From assembly GCF_900103195.1 (NCBI RefSeq), contig NZ_FMWU01000010.1, forward strand, positions 124,001-188,000: DNA of 64,000 bases, given 5' to 3'. The position numbers were made by a program, and so were the translations under genes. The stretch comes from Methylobacterium sp. UNC378MF. GTDB lineage: Bacteria > Pseudomonadota > Alphaproteobacteria > Rhizobiales > Beijerinckiaceae. Positions 8,537 through 18,346 of this stretch are shown here, in pieces. Numbering within the stretch: position 1 is the first letter of the stretch; each line of letters starts with the position of its first letter. Under the pieces are notes generated by a model that was not told the DNA's origin, made no database searches, and saw only the letters and a program-made list of their open reading frames with translations.

Positions 8537-8791
8537 CGTGGACTCTGGGACTCGCGGGCCGCGGAGGCGGCAACGATCCATTCAGCATCCGCTGTGCCAA
8601 AGCCTGCCGTCTAGGATTATCGTTATCTGAAAATAGTTTAACTGCGATGAGCCGGCGCCGGCGCCAGCGCCGAGGCTGCGCCGCGGCAAACCTGGCCCGG
8701 CAGGAATTGCCTGCTTAACGGCACGTTAACCGTGATGCTCCGATATCGAGGTGTACCTGGCGCGCAGTCTCCTGCGAGAGAGCATTATTCC
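8537..8791. promoter_or_regulatory. Divergent flagellar promoter region (flgF / fliL)
   Basis: This 255-nt gap separates the divergent flgF and fliL operons. It holds an unusually AT-rich patch at about 8610-8645 (including TTATCGTTATCTGAAAATAG), likely a promoter core for one or both directions, a GC-rich alternating GCCGGCGCC stretch at about 8650-8667, and the CtrA box listed separately at 8715-8730. Promoter function is inferred from position and composition. Confidence 0.5.
8715..8730. promoter_or_regulatory. Full CtrA-binding box upstream of fliL
   Basis: The sequence reads TTAA-CGGCACG-TTAAC, an exact match to the alphaproteobacterial CtrA consensus TTAA-N7-TTAAC. It lies 61 nt before the fliL ATG at 8792. 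TTAA is rare in this GC-rich DNA, so a full two-half-site match by chance is unlikely, and no other full match was noticed in the window. CtrA is an established regulator of flagellar genes in this class; direct control here is inferred. Confidence 0.65.
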
Positions 8792-9343
8792 ATGGCCAAG
8801 ACGCCCAAGAAGGCCTCCGCCGAGGAAGGCGAGGCTGCAGACGGTACCCCGAAGAGCAAGAAGAAGCTCATGATCATGGTGGCCGTCGCGGTTCTGGCCT
8901 TGGTCGGGGGCGGCGGCGCGGGCGCGTACATGATGATGGGCCACGGCGACGGTAAGGAGGCCGCGCAGGGCGGTGGCCATGGTGGTGGTCACGGCGGCGA
9001 CAGCAAGGCTGCCGGCCCGGACAGCAAGAAGCCTGTGGTCTTCGTCGATGTGCGGGAGATGCTTCTCAATCTCAGTCCGGAATCGCCGCAGGACAAGGCC
9101 CGGTTCGCAAAGGTCCGCATCGCCCTGGAGCTGAAGGACGCGAAGGTCGAGGAGGAAGTGAAGCCGCTGATGCCGCGGGTGGAGGATGCGCTGCAGGTCT
9201 ACATGCGCGAGCTGCGCGCCAGCGACATCACCAACTCGGTAGGCCTGTTCCGGCTGCGCGAAGAGCTGCTGCGGCGGGTCAACATCGCTCTGTATCCCGC
9301 TAAGGTCGACGCGGTGCTCTTCAAGGACGTGATCGTCCAATGA
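8792..9343 (+). CDS. fliL: Flagellar basal body-associated protein FliL
   Basis: A 183-residue single-pass membrane protein. A charged cytoplasmic tail of about 26 residues (MAKTPKKASAEEGE...) is followed by one transmembrane segment (about 28-49, LMIMVAVAVLALVGG), a His/Gly-rich linker (GGGHGGGHGGDSK), and a periplasmic stomatin-like domain ending PAKVDAVLFKDVIVQ, the usual FliL C-terminus. FliL supports stator function at the motor. The ATG at 8792 was chosen because a start at 8732 would add an unrelated leader. The His/Gly linker is longer than in many homologues. fliM follows after 67 nt. Confidence 0.93.
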   Translation: MAKTPKKASAEEGEAADGTPKSKKKLMIMVAVAVLALVGGGGAGAYMMMGHGDGKEAAQGGGHGGGHGGDSKAAGPDSKKPVVFVDVREMLLNLSPESPQDKARFAKVRIALELKDAKVEEEVKPLMPRVEDALQVYMRELRASDITNSVGLFRLREELLRRVNIALYPAKVDAVLFKDVIVQ

Positions 9344-9410
9344 GCGGGCCTGTACCCGCGTCCGTTCCTTCGAAAGCCGCGCCGCGCCGGGCCCTGATCG
9401 AGCACGCCTG

Positions 9411-10625
9411 ATGGAACCCGAGGACGAACTTCCCGAGGACGACTGGTCGGCAGCCCTTTTGGAGCAGGGCGCCGAGGGCGGCGACACGTCGCTCGCCGAG
9501 GAATGGGGCGCGGCGCTCGCCGAGCAGGGCACCACGCGCAACGCGGGCGACGTCGCCGCCGAATGGGCGACGATGATCGAGGACGGGGAGAGCGACAACC
9601 TCCCCGAACTCGCCGGCAACGACCGGGTGCTGAACCAGGACGAGATCGACGGCGTCCTCGGCTTCTCCATGCGCGAACTCTCGGCCTCTGGGGCCGGGGG
9701 CGTGCAGGCCATCGTCGATTCGGGCGTCGTCCAGTACGAACGCCTGCCGATGCTGGAGATCGTCTTCGACCGGATGATCCGGTTGCTGTCGACCTCCCTG
9801 CGCAACCTGTTCCAGGACAACGTCGAGGTGACCCTCGACAACATCACCTCGGTGCGCTTCGGCGACTATCTCAACGCGATCCCGCTGCCGACGCTTCTGG
9901 GCGTGTTCCGGGCCGAGCAATGGGAGAATTCCGGCCTCGTCACGGTCGATTCGAACCTTGCCTACGCGACCTTCGACCTGCTGCTCGGTGGCAAGCGCGG
10001 CGGCTCGTCGAGCCGCCTCGACGGGCGCCCGTTCACCGCCATCGAGATGACGTTGGTGCGCCGCCTCGTGGAGATCGTGCTCGGCGACCTGGAGATGTCG
10101 TTCCAGCCGCTCTCACCCGTGACCTTCGGCATCGACCGGATCGAGACCAACCCGCGCTTCGCCACCATCACGCGGCCCGGCAACGCCGCAATCCTCATCA
10201 GTCTGCGCCTCGACGTCGACGGGCGCGGCGGCATGCTGCAGATCCTGTTTCCCTATGCGACGATCGAGCCGATCCGCGAGCTGCTCACCCAGAGCTTCAT
10301 GGGCGAGAAGCTCGGCCGCGACCATGTCTGGGAAGGCCATCTCGCCACCGAGATCTGGCAGGCCGACGTGACCATGGAGGCGGTGCTGCACGAGATGATG
10401 CTGCCGCTCAAGCAGGTCATGAGCCTGAAGGTCGGCGAGACGCTGATGTTCGAGGCCAAGCCCTCGGACCTCATCACCGTGCGCTGCGGCGACTGGGCGC
10501 TGACCCAGGGGCGGATCGGCCGGGTCGACGGGCACATCGCCGTCCAGGTCACGCGGCCGCTCCGCCGCTCGCGCACGACGATCCAGGCCTACGAGGCCTC
10601 GATGAACAACCGCTCGGACAGCTAG
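9411..10625 (+). CDS. fliM: Flagellar motor switch protein FliM
   Basis: A 404-residue C-ring protein. After an acidic, repetitive N-terminus (EDDWSAALLEQG then SLAEEWGAALAEQG, a loose internal duplication) comes LNQDEIDGVLGF, the typical FliM start, then the CheC-like middle domain (YERLPMLEIVFDRMIR...NITSVRFGDYLNAIPLP) and the C-terminal SpoA/FliN-like domain (LPLKQVMSLKVGETLMFEAKP). FliM binds CheY-P and controls rotation direction. The acidic N-terminal extension of about 70 residues precedes the canonical region and is typical of rhizobial-type proteins as far as I know. Start codon follows a CGCCTG context without a strong ribosome site. Confidence 0.95.
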   Translation: MEPEDELPEDDWSAALLEQGAEGGDTSLAEEWGAALAEQGTTRNAGDVAAEWATMIEDGESDNLPELAGNDRVLNQDEIDGVLGFSMRELSASGAGGVQAIVDSGVVQYERLPMLEIVFDRMIRLLSTSLRNLFQDNVEVTLDNITSVRFGDYLNAIPLPTLLGVFRAEQWENSGLVTVDSNLAYATFDLLLGGKRGGSSSRLDGRPFTAIEMTLVRRLVEIVLGDLEMSFQPLSPVTFGIDRIETNPRFATITRPGNAAILISLRLDVDGRGGMLQILFPYATIEPIRELLTQSFMGEKLGRDHVWEGHLATEIWQADVTMEAVLHEMMLPLKQVMSLKVGETLMFEAKPSDLITVRCGDWALTQGRIGRVDGHIAVQVTRPLRRSRTTIQAYEASMNNRSDS

Positions 10626-10644
10626 CGCCGATGAAGGTCCCGTC

Positions 10645-11175
10645 ATGAGTCTCTTCGTCACCCTCGCGGCCGACATCCTGGTCGCCGTCCTCCTGGCGGC
10701 GACCATCGTCACGTCCCTCCGCCTCTCGCGCCGCATCGGCCAGATGAAGAGCGACGAGGCCGCGCTCCGCCAGACCATCGGGGACCTGATGGTCGCGACT
10801 GGCACGGCCGAGCGGGCCATCGCCGGCCTGCGGGCGACGATCGACGAGGGCGACCGCACCTTGAACGCGAGCCTGGAGAGCGCGACGGTCCGCGCCGCCG
10901 AGCTGCGGCTGCAGGTCGAGGCCGGCGAGGGGGTGATCGCCCGCATCGGCGCCATCGTGGCGCAGATGCGCGCTGTGCCGGTCCGGCCCGAGCCCGCGCC
11001 GGAGCTGAGGTCCGCGCCGCAGGCGGTCCCCGAGCCGACGCGCGCGCCGGAGATCCCGGCCGAGCGCCGGCCGGAGCACGCCGGTCCGAACGGGGAGCGC
11101 CTCGGGTTAGCGGCCGCGGCGGCCCTCGCGATGAGCGAGCGCGCCCTCGCCCGCGTCCGGGCACGCGCCGCGTGA
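10645..11175 (+). CDS. DUF6468-type protein of the flagellar locus
   Basis: A 176-residue protein with one N-terminal membrane segment (about 3-24) followed by a predicted helical, coiled-coil-like region (about 28-110: QMKSDEAALRQTIGDLMVAT...AERAIAGLRATIDEGD) and a Pro/Glu-rich tail. The helical part resembles DUF6468 proteins, which sit next to fliM and motE in alphaproteobacterial flagellar clusters; their role is not established. It is 19 nt after fliM and its TGA overlaps the GTG start of the next gene by 4 nt (GTGA), indicating translational coupling. Confidence 0.75.
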   Translation: MSLFVTLAADILVAVLLAATIVTSLRLSRRIGQMKSDEAALRQTIGDLMVATGTAERAIAGLRATIDEGDRTLNASLESATVRAAELRLQVEAGEGVIARIGAIVAQMRAVPVRPEPAPELRSAPQAVPEPTRAPEIPAERRPEHAGPNGERLGLAAAAALAMSERALARVRARAA

Positions 11176-12032
11176 CCGGGGTCAAGGCTCCGAAGCTCCC
11201 GCCGCCGAAGCCGGATCTTGAGGCGAAGATGCGCCGCGCCGCGACGCCGCTGCGGCGCTCGCGCCTCAAGCCCGTCCGGAAGTTTCGGCTGCGCCTCATC
11301 GATGCCGTGGCGCTCGCGGCAGGCGGGCTGCTCGTGCTCAAGCTCCTAAGCCTGCTGCAGGCCGGCCTGCCGGAGAGTGGTGCGCTGCCGGAGTACGGGC
11401 GCGCAGTCGTCCGGGCGCGCACCGGCTTCGAGCCCTATGACCCGGTGACGACCGGATCGGTGGGCGCCAAGGAGGCGCCGGCCCCTGCGTCGGACCAGCC
11501 GGCCGAAGCGGCGCCATCGCAACCCGCCCCTCCCGCGGCAGGGGCCTCGAACTCCCCCACTGAGCGCCTGCTCCTGGAGAAGCTCGGCGCCCGCCGCGAC
11601 GCCCTGCGCCAGAAGAGCGACGAGCTGGAGCTGCGCGAGAAGATGCTGGGCGAGGCCGAGCGCAAGCTCGAGACTGGCCTCGGCGACCTCAAGAAGGCCG
11701 AGGACAAGGTCGACGCCGTCGCGAAGGCGAAGGAGGAGGCCGAGAAGCAGGGCCTGAAGAACATCGTCACGATGTACGAGGCGATGAAGCCCAAGGACGC
11801 CGCCCGGGTGTTCGACCGGCTCGGGCTCGACGTGCTGGTGCCGATCGTGCTGGCCATGAACCCGCGCAAGATGTCCGAAGTCCTGGCGGTGATGCAGCCC
11901 GAGACCGCCGAGCGGCTGACCGTGGCGCTCGCCAACCGCGCCCGCGGCGCCGCAGGGGCGCAAGCCCAGGCGGGAACGGGCCTCCCGGCCAACGAGCTGC
12001 CGGCGATCGATCCCGGGCAGCCGGCCCGGTAG
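11172..12032 (+). CDS. MotE family flagellar protein
   Basis: A 286-residue protein with a basic cytoplasmic start, one membrane segment at about 38-54 (DAVALAAGGLLVLKLLSLL), a Pro/Ala-rich linker, a coiled coil at about 130-195 (RDALRQKSDELELREKML...), and a C-terminal MgtE-N-like segment (MYEAMKPKDAARVFDRLGLDVLVPIVLAMNP in parts). This is the arrangement of MotE-family proteins, periplasmic helpers of motor assembly. GTG start at 11172 overlaps the upstream stop. It is the last gene of the fliL-fliM-DUF6468-motE run. Confidence 0.85.
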   Translation: MTGVKAPKLPPPKPDLEAKMRRAATPLRRSRLKPVRKFRLRLIDAVALAAGGLLVLKLLSLLQAGLPESGALPEYGRAVVRARTGFEPYDPVTTGSVGAKEAPAPASDQPAEAAPSQPAPPAAGASNSPTERLLLEKLGARRDALRQKSDELELREKMLGEAERKLETGLGDLKKAEDKVDAVAKAKEEAEKQGLKNIVTMYEAMKPKDAARVFDRLGLDVLVPIVLAMNPRKMSEVLAVMQPETAERLTVALANRARGAAGAQAQAGTGLPANELPAIDPGQPAR

Positions 12033-12151
12033 ACTTGCGGCGCGGCGCAGACCTGCCGTGCTCCGCGCCGGAGCCCTCCGAGAAATCCGTTTGTCGGGCC
12101 GCGTGCAGCATCCGCATTAGGGTCCAGGGCCGGGCGCGCTATAAGGGGCTC

Positions 12152-13789
12152 ATGTCAGAGGCCGATCCCCAGCCCCTCCTCGCCGTCGAGGACCTGTCCG
12201 TGGCGTTCCGCGGACGGGAGGGTGAGACCGCGGCGGTCGACGGCATCACCTTCGCCATCCGCCGGGGCGAGACGCTCGCGCTGGTGGGCGAATCGGGATC
12301 TGGCAAGTCCGTGACCGCGCTGGCGATCCTGCGCCTCCTCGATGGATCGGCCCGTCAGGATGGCCGGATCCTGTTGAAGGGCCGCGACCTCGCGCGGTTG
12401 CCCGAGCGGGCGATGCGCGACGTGCGCGGCGCCGACATCACCATGGTGTTCCAGGAGCCCATGACTTCGCTGAACCCGCTCCACACGATCGAGCGGCAGA
12501 TCGGCGAGGTGCTCGGCCTGCACCGCGGCCTCACCGGAAAGGCGGCCCGCCGGCGGATCCTGGAGCTTCTGGAACTCGTCGGCCTGCGCGACGCGGAGCG
12601 GCGCATGGGCGCCTACCCGCACGAGCTCTCCGGCGGCCAGCGGCAACGCGTGATGATCGCCATGGCGCTCGCCTGCGAGCCCGACCTTCTGGTCGCCGAC
12701 GAGCCGACCACGGCCCTCGACGTGACCGTGCAGGCCCAGATCCTGGCGCTGCTCGCCGACCTGCAGAAGCGCCTCGGCATGGCAATGTTGTTCATCACCC
12801 ACGATCTCGGCATCGTCGAGCGGATCGCCGACCGGGTCTGCGTGATGCTGAAGGGCAGGATCGTCGAGACGGGCGCGACCAGGACCGTCTTCGCGGATCC
12901 GCAGCACGAGTACACGCGCCGCCTGATCGCCTCCGAGCCGAAGGGCCGGGCTAACCCCGTCCCCGCCGACGCCGCGCCGCTCCTGGAAGCCGGCCCCCTG
13001 AAGGTCTGGTTCCCGCTGAAATCGGGTCTGCTCCGGCGCGTCACCGGCCATGTCAGGGCCGTGGATGGTGTCTCCCTGCGGGTCCGGACCGGCGAGACCA
13101 TCGGCGTCGTCGGCGAATCCGGCTCGGGCAAGACGACCCTCGGCCTCGCCCTGCTGCGCCTCACGGGCTCAGAAGGCCCGATCGTCTTCCTCGGGAAGGC
13201 GATCGACGGCTACGGCGTGGCACAGATGCGCCCTCTGCGGAAGGACATGCAGGTGGTCTTCCAGGATCCCTACGGGTCCCTCTCGCCGCGCATGTCGGTG
13301 GCCGACATCGTCGCCGAGGGATTGGTGGTGCAGGGGACCGCACGCTCCCGGGCGGAGCGCAGGGCCGTGGTCGCCAAGGCGCTGACCGATGTCGGGCTCG
13401 ATCCGGCCGCCATGGACCGCTACCCGCACGAATTCTCCGGCGGCCAGCGTCAGCGCATCGCCATCGCACGGGCCATGGTGCTCAATCCCCGCTTCGTCGT
13501 CCTCGACGAGCCGACCTCGGCCCTTGACCGCTCGGTCCAGGCGCAGATCGTGACGCTGCTCCGCGACCTCCAGCGCGAGCGGGGCCTCGCCTACCTGTTC
13601 ATCAGCCACGACCTGAAGGTGGTGCGGGCGCTGGCCAACTACGTGATCGTCATGCAGAACGGGCAGGTGGTCGAGGAGGGGACCGCGGAGACCATCTTCG
13701 CGAATCCCCAGACGCCCTACACCCGCGCCCTGTTCAAGGCCGCCTTCGCTCTCGAGAGCGACGCACCTGCCGAGCTGGAATCCGCCTGA
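12152..13789 (+). CDS. Fused dipeptide/oligopeptide ABC transporter ATP-binding protein (two ATPase domains)
   Basis: A 545-residue protein with two complete ABC ATPase domains in tandem. Domain 1: Walker A GESGSGKS at 46-53, signature LSGGQRQR and [12 protein letters not shown]. Domain 2: Walker [10 protein letters not shown], signature [20 protein letters not shown]. Each is followed by the oligopeptide-type C-terminal element ([22 protein letters not shown]). This matches fused DppD-DppF/YejF-type importers of peptides. No permease or binding-protein genes are adjacent, so partners are elsewhere. The ATG at 12152 is preceded by AAGGGG at a suitable distance, which favours it over 12035. 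A phosphopentomutase gene follows after 2 nt. Confidence 0.9.
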   Translation: MSEADPQPLLAVEDLSVAFRGREGETAAVDGITFAIRRGETLALVGESGSGKSVTALAILRLLDGSARQDGRILLKGRDLARLPERAMRDVRGADITMVFQEPMTSLNPLHTIERQIGEVLGLHRGLTGKAARRRILELLELVGLRDAERRMGAYPHELSGGQRQRVMIAMALACEPDLLVADEPTTALDVTVQAQILALLADLQKRLGMAMLFITHDLGIVERIADRVCVMLKGRIVETGATRTVFADPQHEYTRRLIASEPKGRANPVPADAAPLLEAGPLKVWFPLKSGLLRRVTGHVRAVDGVSLRVRTGETIGVVGESGSGKTTLGLALLRLTGSEGPIVFLGKAIDGYGVAQMRPLRKDMQVVFQDPYGSLSPRMSVADIVAEGLVVQGTARSRAERRAVVAKALTDVGLDPAAMDRYPHEFSGGQRQRIAIARAMVLNPRFVVLDEPTSALDRSVQAQIVTLLRDLQRERGLAYLFISHDLKVVRALANYVIVMQNGQVVEEGTAETIFANPQTPYTRALFKAAFALESDAPAELESA

Positions 13790-13791
13790 CC

Positions 13792-15012
<1,221 letters not shown>

Positions 15013-15024
15013 GGAGGACACGAC

Positions 15025-15216
15025 GTGCGGGACGACGACGACCGGCCGCGCAAGGCCTTGGTCCATGAGATCGGGCAGGCCCTCGACACCCTCTCGCTCG
15101 GGGATATCGACGAGCGTGTCGCGCTCCTGCGGGCCGAAATTGCCAGGCTCGAGGCAGCGCGTGCCGCCAAGCAGGCGGCGCAGGGCGCGGCCGACGCCTT
15201 CTTCAAGCGGGGCTGA
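15025..15216 (+). CDS. DUF1192 family small protein
   Basis: A 63-residue soluble protein (GTG start) with the pattern of DUF1192: ALDTLSLGDIDERVALLRAEIARLEA, followed by KQAAQGAADAFFKRG. The central part is a short amphipathic coiled coil. Such proteins are widespread in alphaproteobacteria; no function is known to me. It is 12 nt behind deoB, preceded by GGGAGGA which is a good ribosome site, and 3 nt before the LRR-kinase gene. Confidence 0.85.
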   Translation: MRDDDDRPRKALVHEIGQALDTLSLGDIDERVALLRAEIARLEAARAAKQAAQGAADAFFKRG

Positions 15217-15219
15217 GGT

Positions 15220-16518
15220 TTGGACCGGAGCGAAACCCTCGCCGCTCTGCGGCGCGGCGATCTCGGCGGCGCGCGGGAATTGCGGTTGCCCGACGGACTG
15301 ACCGAGGTTCCGCGCGAGGTCTTCGCCCTCGCCGACACGCTGGAGGTGCTCGATCTCGGCCGGGGCAGCCTCGCCGACCTGCCGGACGATCTCGGCCGCC
15401 TGCACCGCCTGCGCGTGCTGTTCTGCTCCGGCAACCCGTTCCCGCGCCTGCCGCCGGTGCTCGGCGCCTGCCCCGCGCTGAGCCAGCTGGGCTTCCGCGG
15501 CTGCGGCATCCGCGAGGTCCCGGCGGAGTCGCTGCCGCGCGACCTGCGCTGGCTGACGCTGACCGACAACGAGATCACGGAGCTGCCCGCCACCCTCGGC
15601 GAGCGGCCGCTCCTGCAGAAGCTGATGCTGGCGGGCAACCGGCTCACTGCGCTGCCCGATAGTCTTTCAGGGGCGGACAGTCTCGAGCTGATCCGGCTCG
15701 CCTGCAACCGTCTCGCGGCGCTCCCGCCGTGGCTCGCGCGCCTGCCCCGCCTCGCCTGGATCGCCTACGCCGGCAACCCCGCCGAGCCGGCGACGGCGCC
15801 GGTGGCGGCCCCCGCGGTGCCGTGGGCCGACCTCGTCCTCGGCGACCTGCTCGGCGAGGGCGCTTCTGGGCGTGTCTACCGGGCACGGTGGCGGGATCCG
15901 GCCGGGGGTCAGGACGTGGCTCTGAAGCTGTTCAAGGGCGTGATGACCAGCGACGGCCTGCCCGAGCGGGAGATGGAGGCCTGCCTCGCCGCCGGGACTC
16001 ACCCGGCCCTCACAGGCGCGCTCGGCCGGCTCGACGGCCATCCCGACGGCGCCCACGGCCTGCTGCTACGGCTCCTTCCGGCGCACTGGCGCGTGCTGGC
16101 CGGGCCGCCGAGCCTCTCGAGCTGCAGCCGCGACGTCTACGACCCGGATCTGCGCCTCGACGGCGACGCGGTGCTGCGGATAGCCCGCGCCGTGGCCGAG
16201 GCGGCGGCGCACCTGCACGGCCGGGGCCTGCTGCACGGCGACGTCTACGCCCACAACACGCTCTGGGATGCTGGAACTGGCGCGGCCGTGCTCAGCGATT
16301 TCGGGGCGGCCTCGGCCCTGCCGGACGGGCCGCTCGGCGCGGCGCTGGCGCGGATCGAGGTCCGCGCCGTCGGAATCCTGATCGGCGAATTGCTCGACCG
16401 CTGCGCGGCGCCGCCGGACAGGCTGCGCGTCCTGGCGCAGGCCTGCACGGAGCCGGATCCCGACCGGCGACCGGGACTCGGGGCGGTGATCGCCGAGATC
16501 GGGCGGCTCCAGGCCTGA
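15220..16518 (+). CDS. Leucine-rich-repeat protein kinase
   Basis: A 432-residue two-domain protein. Residues about 40-190 are at least six leucine-rich repeats of the L-x2-L-x-L-x2-N/C-x-L-x2-LP type (for example LQKLMLAGNRLTALP). Residues about 204-432 are a protein kinase: glycine loop LGEGASGRV (211-219), VALK lysine K236, HGD at 339-341 in place of HRD with N346, and DFG at 360-362. The catalytic residues are therefore all present and phosphotransfer is likely. It lacks membrane segments, so it acts in the cytoplasm. TTG start 3 nt after the DUF1192 stop. Similar LRR-kinase proteins occur in bacteria; targets are unknown. Confidence 0.85.
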   Translation: MDRSETLAALRRGDLGGARELRLPDGLTEVPREVFALADTLEVLDLGRGSLADLPDDLGRLHRLRVLFCSGNPFPRLPPVLGACPALSQLGFRGCGIREVPAESLPRDLRWLTLTDNEITELPATLGERPLLQKLMLAGNRLTALPDSLSGADSLELIRLACNRLAALPPWLARLPRLAWIAYAGNPAEPATAPVAAPAVPWADLVLGDLLGEGASGRVYRARWRDPAGGQDVALKLFKGVMTSDGLPEREMEACLAAGTHPALTGALGRLDGHPDGAHGLLLRLLPAHWRVLAGPPSLSSCSRDVYDPDLRLDGDAVLRIARAVAEAAAHLHGRGLLHGDVYAHNTLWDAGTGAAVLSDFGAASALPDGPLGAALARIEVRAVGILIGELLDRCAAPPDRLRVLAQACTEPDPDRRPGLGAVIAEIGRLQA

Positions 16519-16571
16519 GCGCCGCGCAGCGTCGACCGGTGCCGGGACCGGTCCGCCATCCTCAGCTCGGC

Positions 16572-17171
16572 TCAATCCGGGATGTCGCCCTGCCCGCGCG
16601 CGACCACGGCGAACAGGTCGCCGAGGGCGGCGAGGCTCGCGGCCTGAAGCTGGACGGCCGGCACCACGGTGCCGTCCGGCCCAGGCAGATCCCGCGTCGC
16701 CGTGGCGGCCGCCACGACGGTAGGGCGGAACCCGAGGTTGAAGGCGCTTCGGGCGGTGGAGTTGACGCACATATGCGTCATGAAGCCTGCCAGGACGATG
16801 TCCTTCACGCCGGCCTGCTCAAGCCGCGCCTGGAGGTCGGTGCCCACGAAGGAACTCGGATAGGCCTTGGTGATGACCGGCTCGTCGCCCTGCGGCGCCA
16901 CCTCCGGGCTGATCTGGCCGATCGGCGCGGTCACGTCGTAGGGTGTGCCCGGTCCGGCATCGTGGCGGACATGGATCACCGAGATCCCGGCTTCGCGGGC
17001 CCGTCTCAGAAGCTCCGCCGCCTCCCGGAGCGCGGGCTCGACCCCGTCGAGCCGCATCACGCCCTCTCGATAGGTCTGCTGCAGGTCGATCATCAGGAGC
17101 GCCGAGCCCTTGAGCGGGGCCGGCGCGGGGCTCAGGCCGGACAGGCCGCGCAGCGTTGCCAGATCGGACAT
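16572..17171 (-). CDS. Isochorismatase-family cysteine hydrolase
   Basis: A 199-residue protein with the family catalytic triad: D29 (LLMIDLQQ), K102 (VITKAYPSSF) and C135 (GFMTHMCVNST). The family hydrolyses isochorismate, nicotinamide, N-carbamoyl compounds and similar substrates; the actual substrate here is not predictable. The ATG at 17171 has GGGAGA seven nt upstream and is preferred to the ATG at 17186 which that ribosome site overlaps. It is convergent with the LRR-kinase gene (54-nt gap) and divergent from the lytic transglycosylase. Confidence 0.88.
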   Translation of the reverse strand: MSDLATLRGLSGLSPAPAPLKGSALLMIDLQQTYREGVMRLDGVEPALREAAELLRRAREAGISVIHVRHDAGPGTPYDVTAPIGQISPEVAPQGDEPVITKAYPSSFVGTDLQARLEQAGVKDIVLAGFMTHMCVNSTARSAFNLGFRPTVVAAATATRDLPGPDGTVVPAVQLQAASLAALGDLFAVVARGQGDIPD

Positions 17172-17340
17172 CGGCGGATCTCCCATGGGGCCGCCTTGGT
17201 GGCGGCTCTCTGAAGCCGGGACGCTACGACAGGGCGGCCCGGTCGCGCCAGTGCGCAGAGGTGCAACCCGCGGCCGTGGAGCGGGATGTTCCCCCAGGAA
17301 GGTTCAGGGCGCGGATTGATCCGCACCCGCAGGTCGCTAC

Positions 17341-18264
17341 ATGCCCAACGTGATCGCCCTGCCCCTGCGCCTCGGCGCGCTGCTCCTCGCCCTCGCCTGC
17401 GCGCATCCGGCTGCGGCTGCCCCGTCCGAAGGGGCGACCGAGACCGTCGAGCAGGCGTTGTGCCGCCTCATCGACGATTCCGCCAAGGCCCGCGGCCTGC
17501 CGGTGTCGTTCCTGACGCGCCTGATCTGGCGCGAGAGCAGTTTTCGCGTGGGCGTCGTGAGCCCGGCCGGCGCGCAGGGCGTCGCGCAGTTCATGCCCGG
17601 GACGGCCCGCGAGCGCGGCCTCCTCGACCCGTTCGACCCCGAGCAGGCAATCCCGCACGCCGCTCATCTGCTGGCCGATCTGAAGAGCCAGTTCGGCAAT
17701 CTGGGCCTTGCCGCCGCGGCCTATAACGGCGGCGCCGCGCGGGTCAGCAAGTGGCTCGCCGGGGACGGCGGCCTGCCCGCCGAGACCCGGACCTACGTGG
17801 CCGCCATCACCGGCCTGCCGGTGGACGATTGGCGGACGGGTCCCGCCAAGGCGATCGAACATCCGGAGGGCAGCACGCCGGCGAATCCCGAGGACAAGGA
17901 CGCGAAGGACACCAAGCCGGAGCCGCCGAAGACCTGCCTGCAGGTGACAGCCAGCCTGCGTATCCCATCCCGCGGCGACCGCTTCGCCCTCGGCCTCAAC
18001 GAGGGGCCGGCCGCACCCTGGGGTATCCAGCTCGCCGGCAACTTCTCAAAGGCGCTGGCGCTCCAGAGCTTCAACCGCGCGCGGAGCGCCTATGTGGGGG
18101 TGATTGGCGAGGTGCGGCCGATGATCATCGGGACGCGTCTGCGCAACCGTGGAACCCGCGCCTTCTACCGGATCCGCATCCCCGCACAGAGCCGGCAGGC
18201 GGCCGACGACCTGTGCGGCCGTATCCGCAAGGTCGGCGGCGCCTGCGTCGTGCTGCGGACCTGA
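17341..18264 (+). CDS. SLT-type lytic transglycosylase with C-terminal SPOR-like domain
   Basis: A 307-residue exported protein. Signal peptide at 1-27 (cleaved near AAA-AP). SLT domain at about 35-160: catalytic glutamate E65 in WRESSF, GAQGVAQFMPGTA, and AAYNGGAARV. A Pro/Lys-rich linker (about 175-198) leads to a C-terminal domain (about 200-307; WGIQLAGNFSKALALQSFNRA ... RIRIPAQSRQAADDLCGRIR) resembling a SPOR fold, which binds denuded septal glycan. The combination suggests peptidoglycan cleavage at division sites. The next gene starts 82 nt later. Confidence 0.88.
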   Translation: MPNVIALPLRLGALLLALACAHPAAAAPSEGATETVEQALCRLIDDSAKARGLPVSFLTRLIWRESSFRVGVVSPAGAQGVAQFMPGTARERGLLDPFDPEQAIPHAAHLLADLKSQFGNLGLAAAAYNGGAARVSKWLAGDGGLPAETRTYVAAITGLPVDDWRTGPAKAIEHPEGSTPANPEDKDAKDTKPEPPKTCLQVTASLRIPSRGDRFALGLNEGPAAPWGIQLAGNFSKALALQSFNRARSAYVGVIGEVRPMIIGTRLRNRGTRAFYRIRIPAQSRQAADDLCGRIRKVGGACVVLRT

Positions 18265-18346
18265 TTTTTACGATCCGCCCCGAGACCGTCATCAATCCGC
18301 CCCGAGGGCGGTGCGGTATGGCCCGGTCGGGACAACCGGATGGGAA

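Noticed and set aside
8693..8713. Sigma-54 promoter (TGG ... TTGC) before fliL
   Set aside because: The distance between GG and GC is 13 nt instead of the required 10, so the -24/-12 geometry fails.
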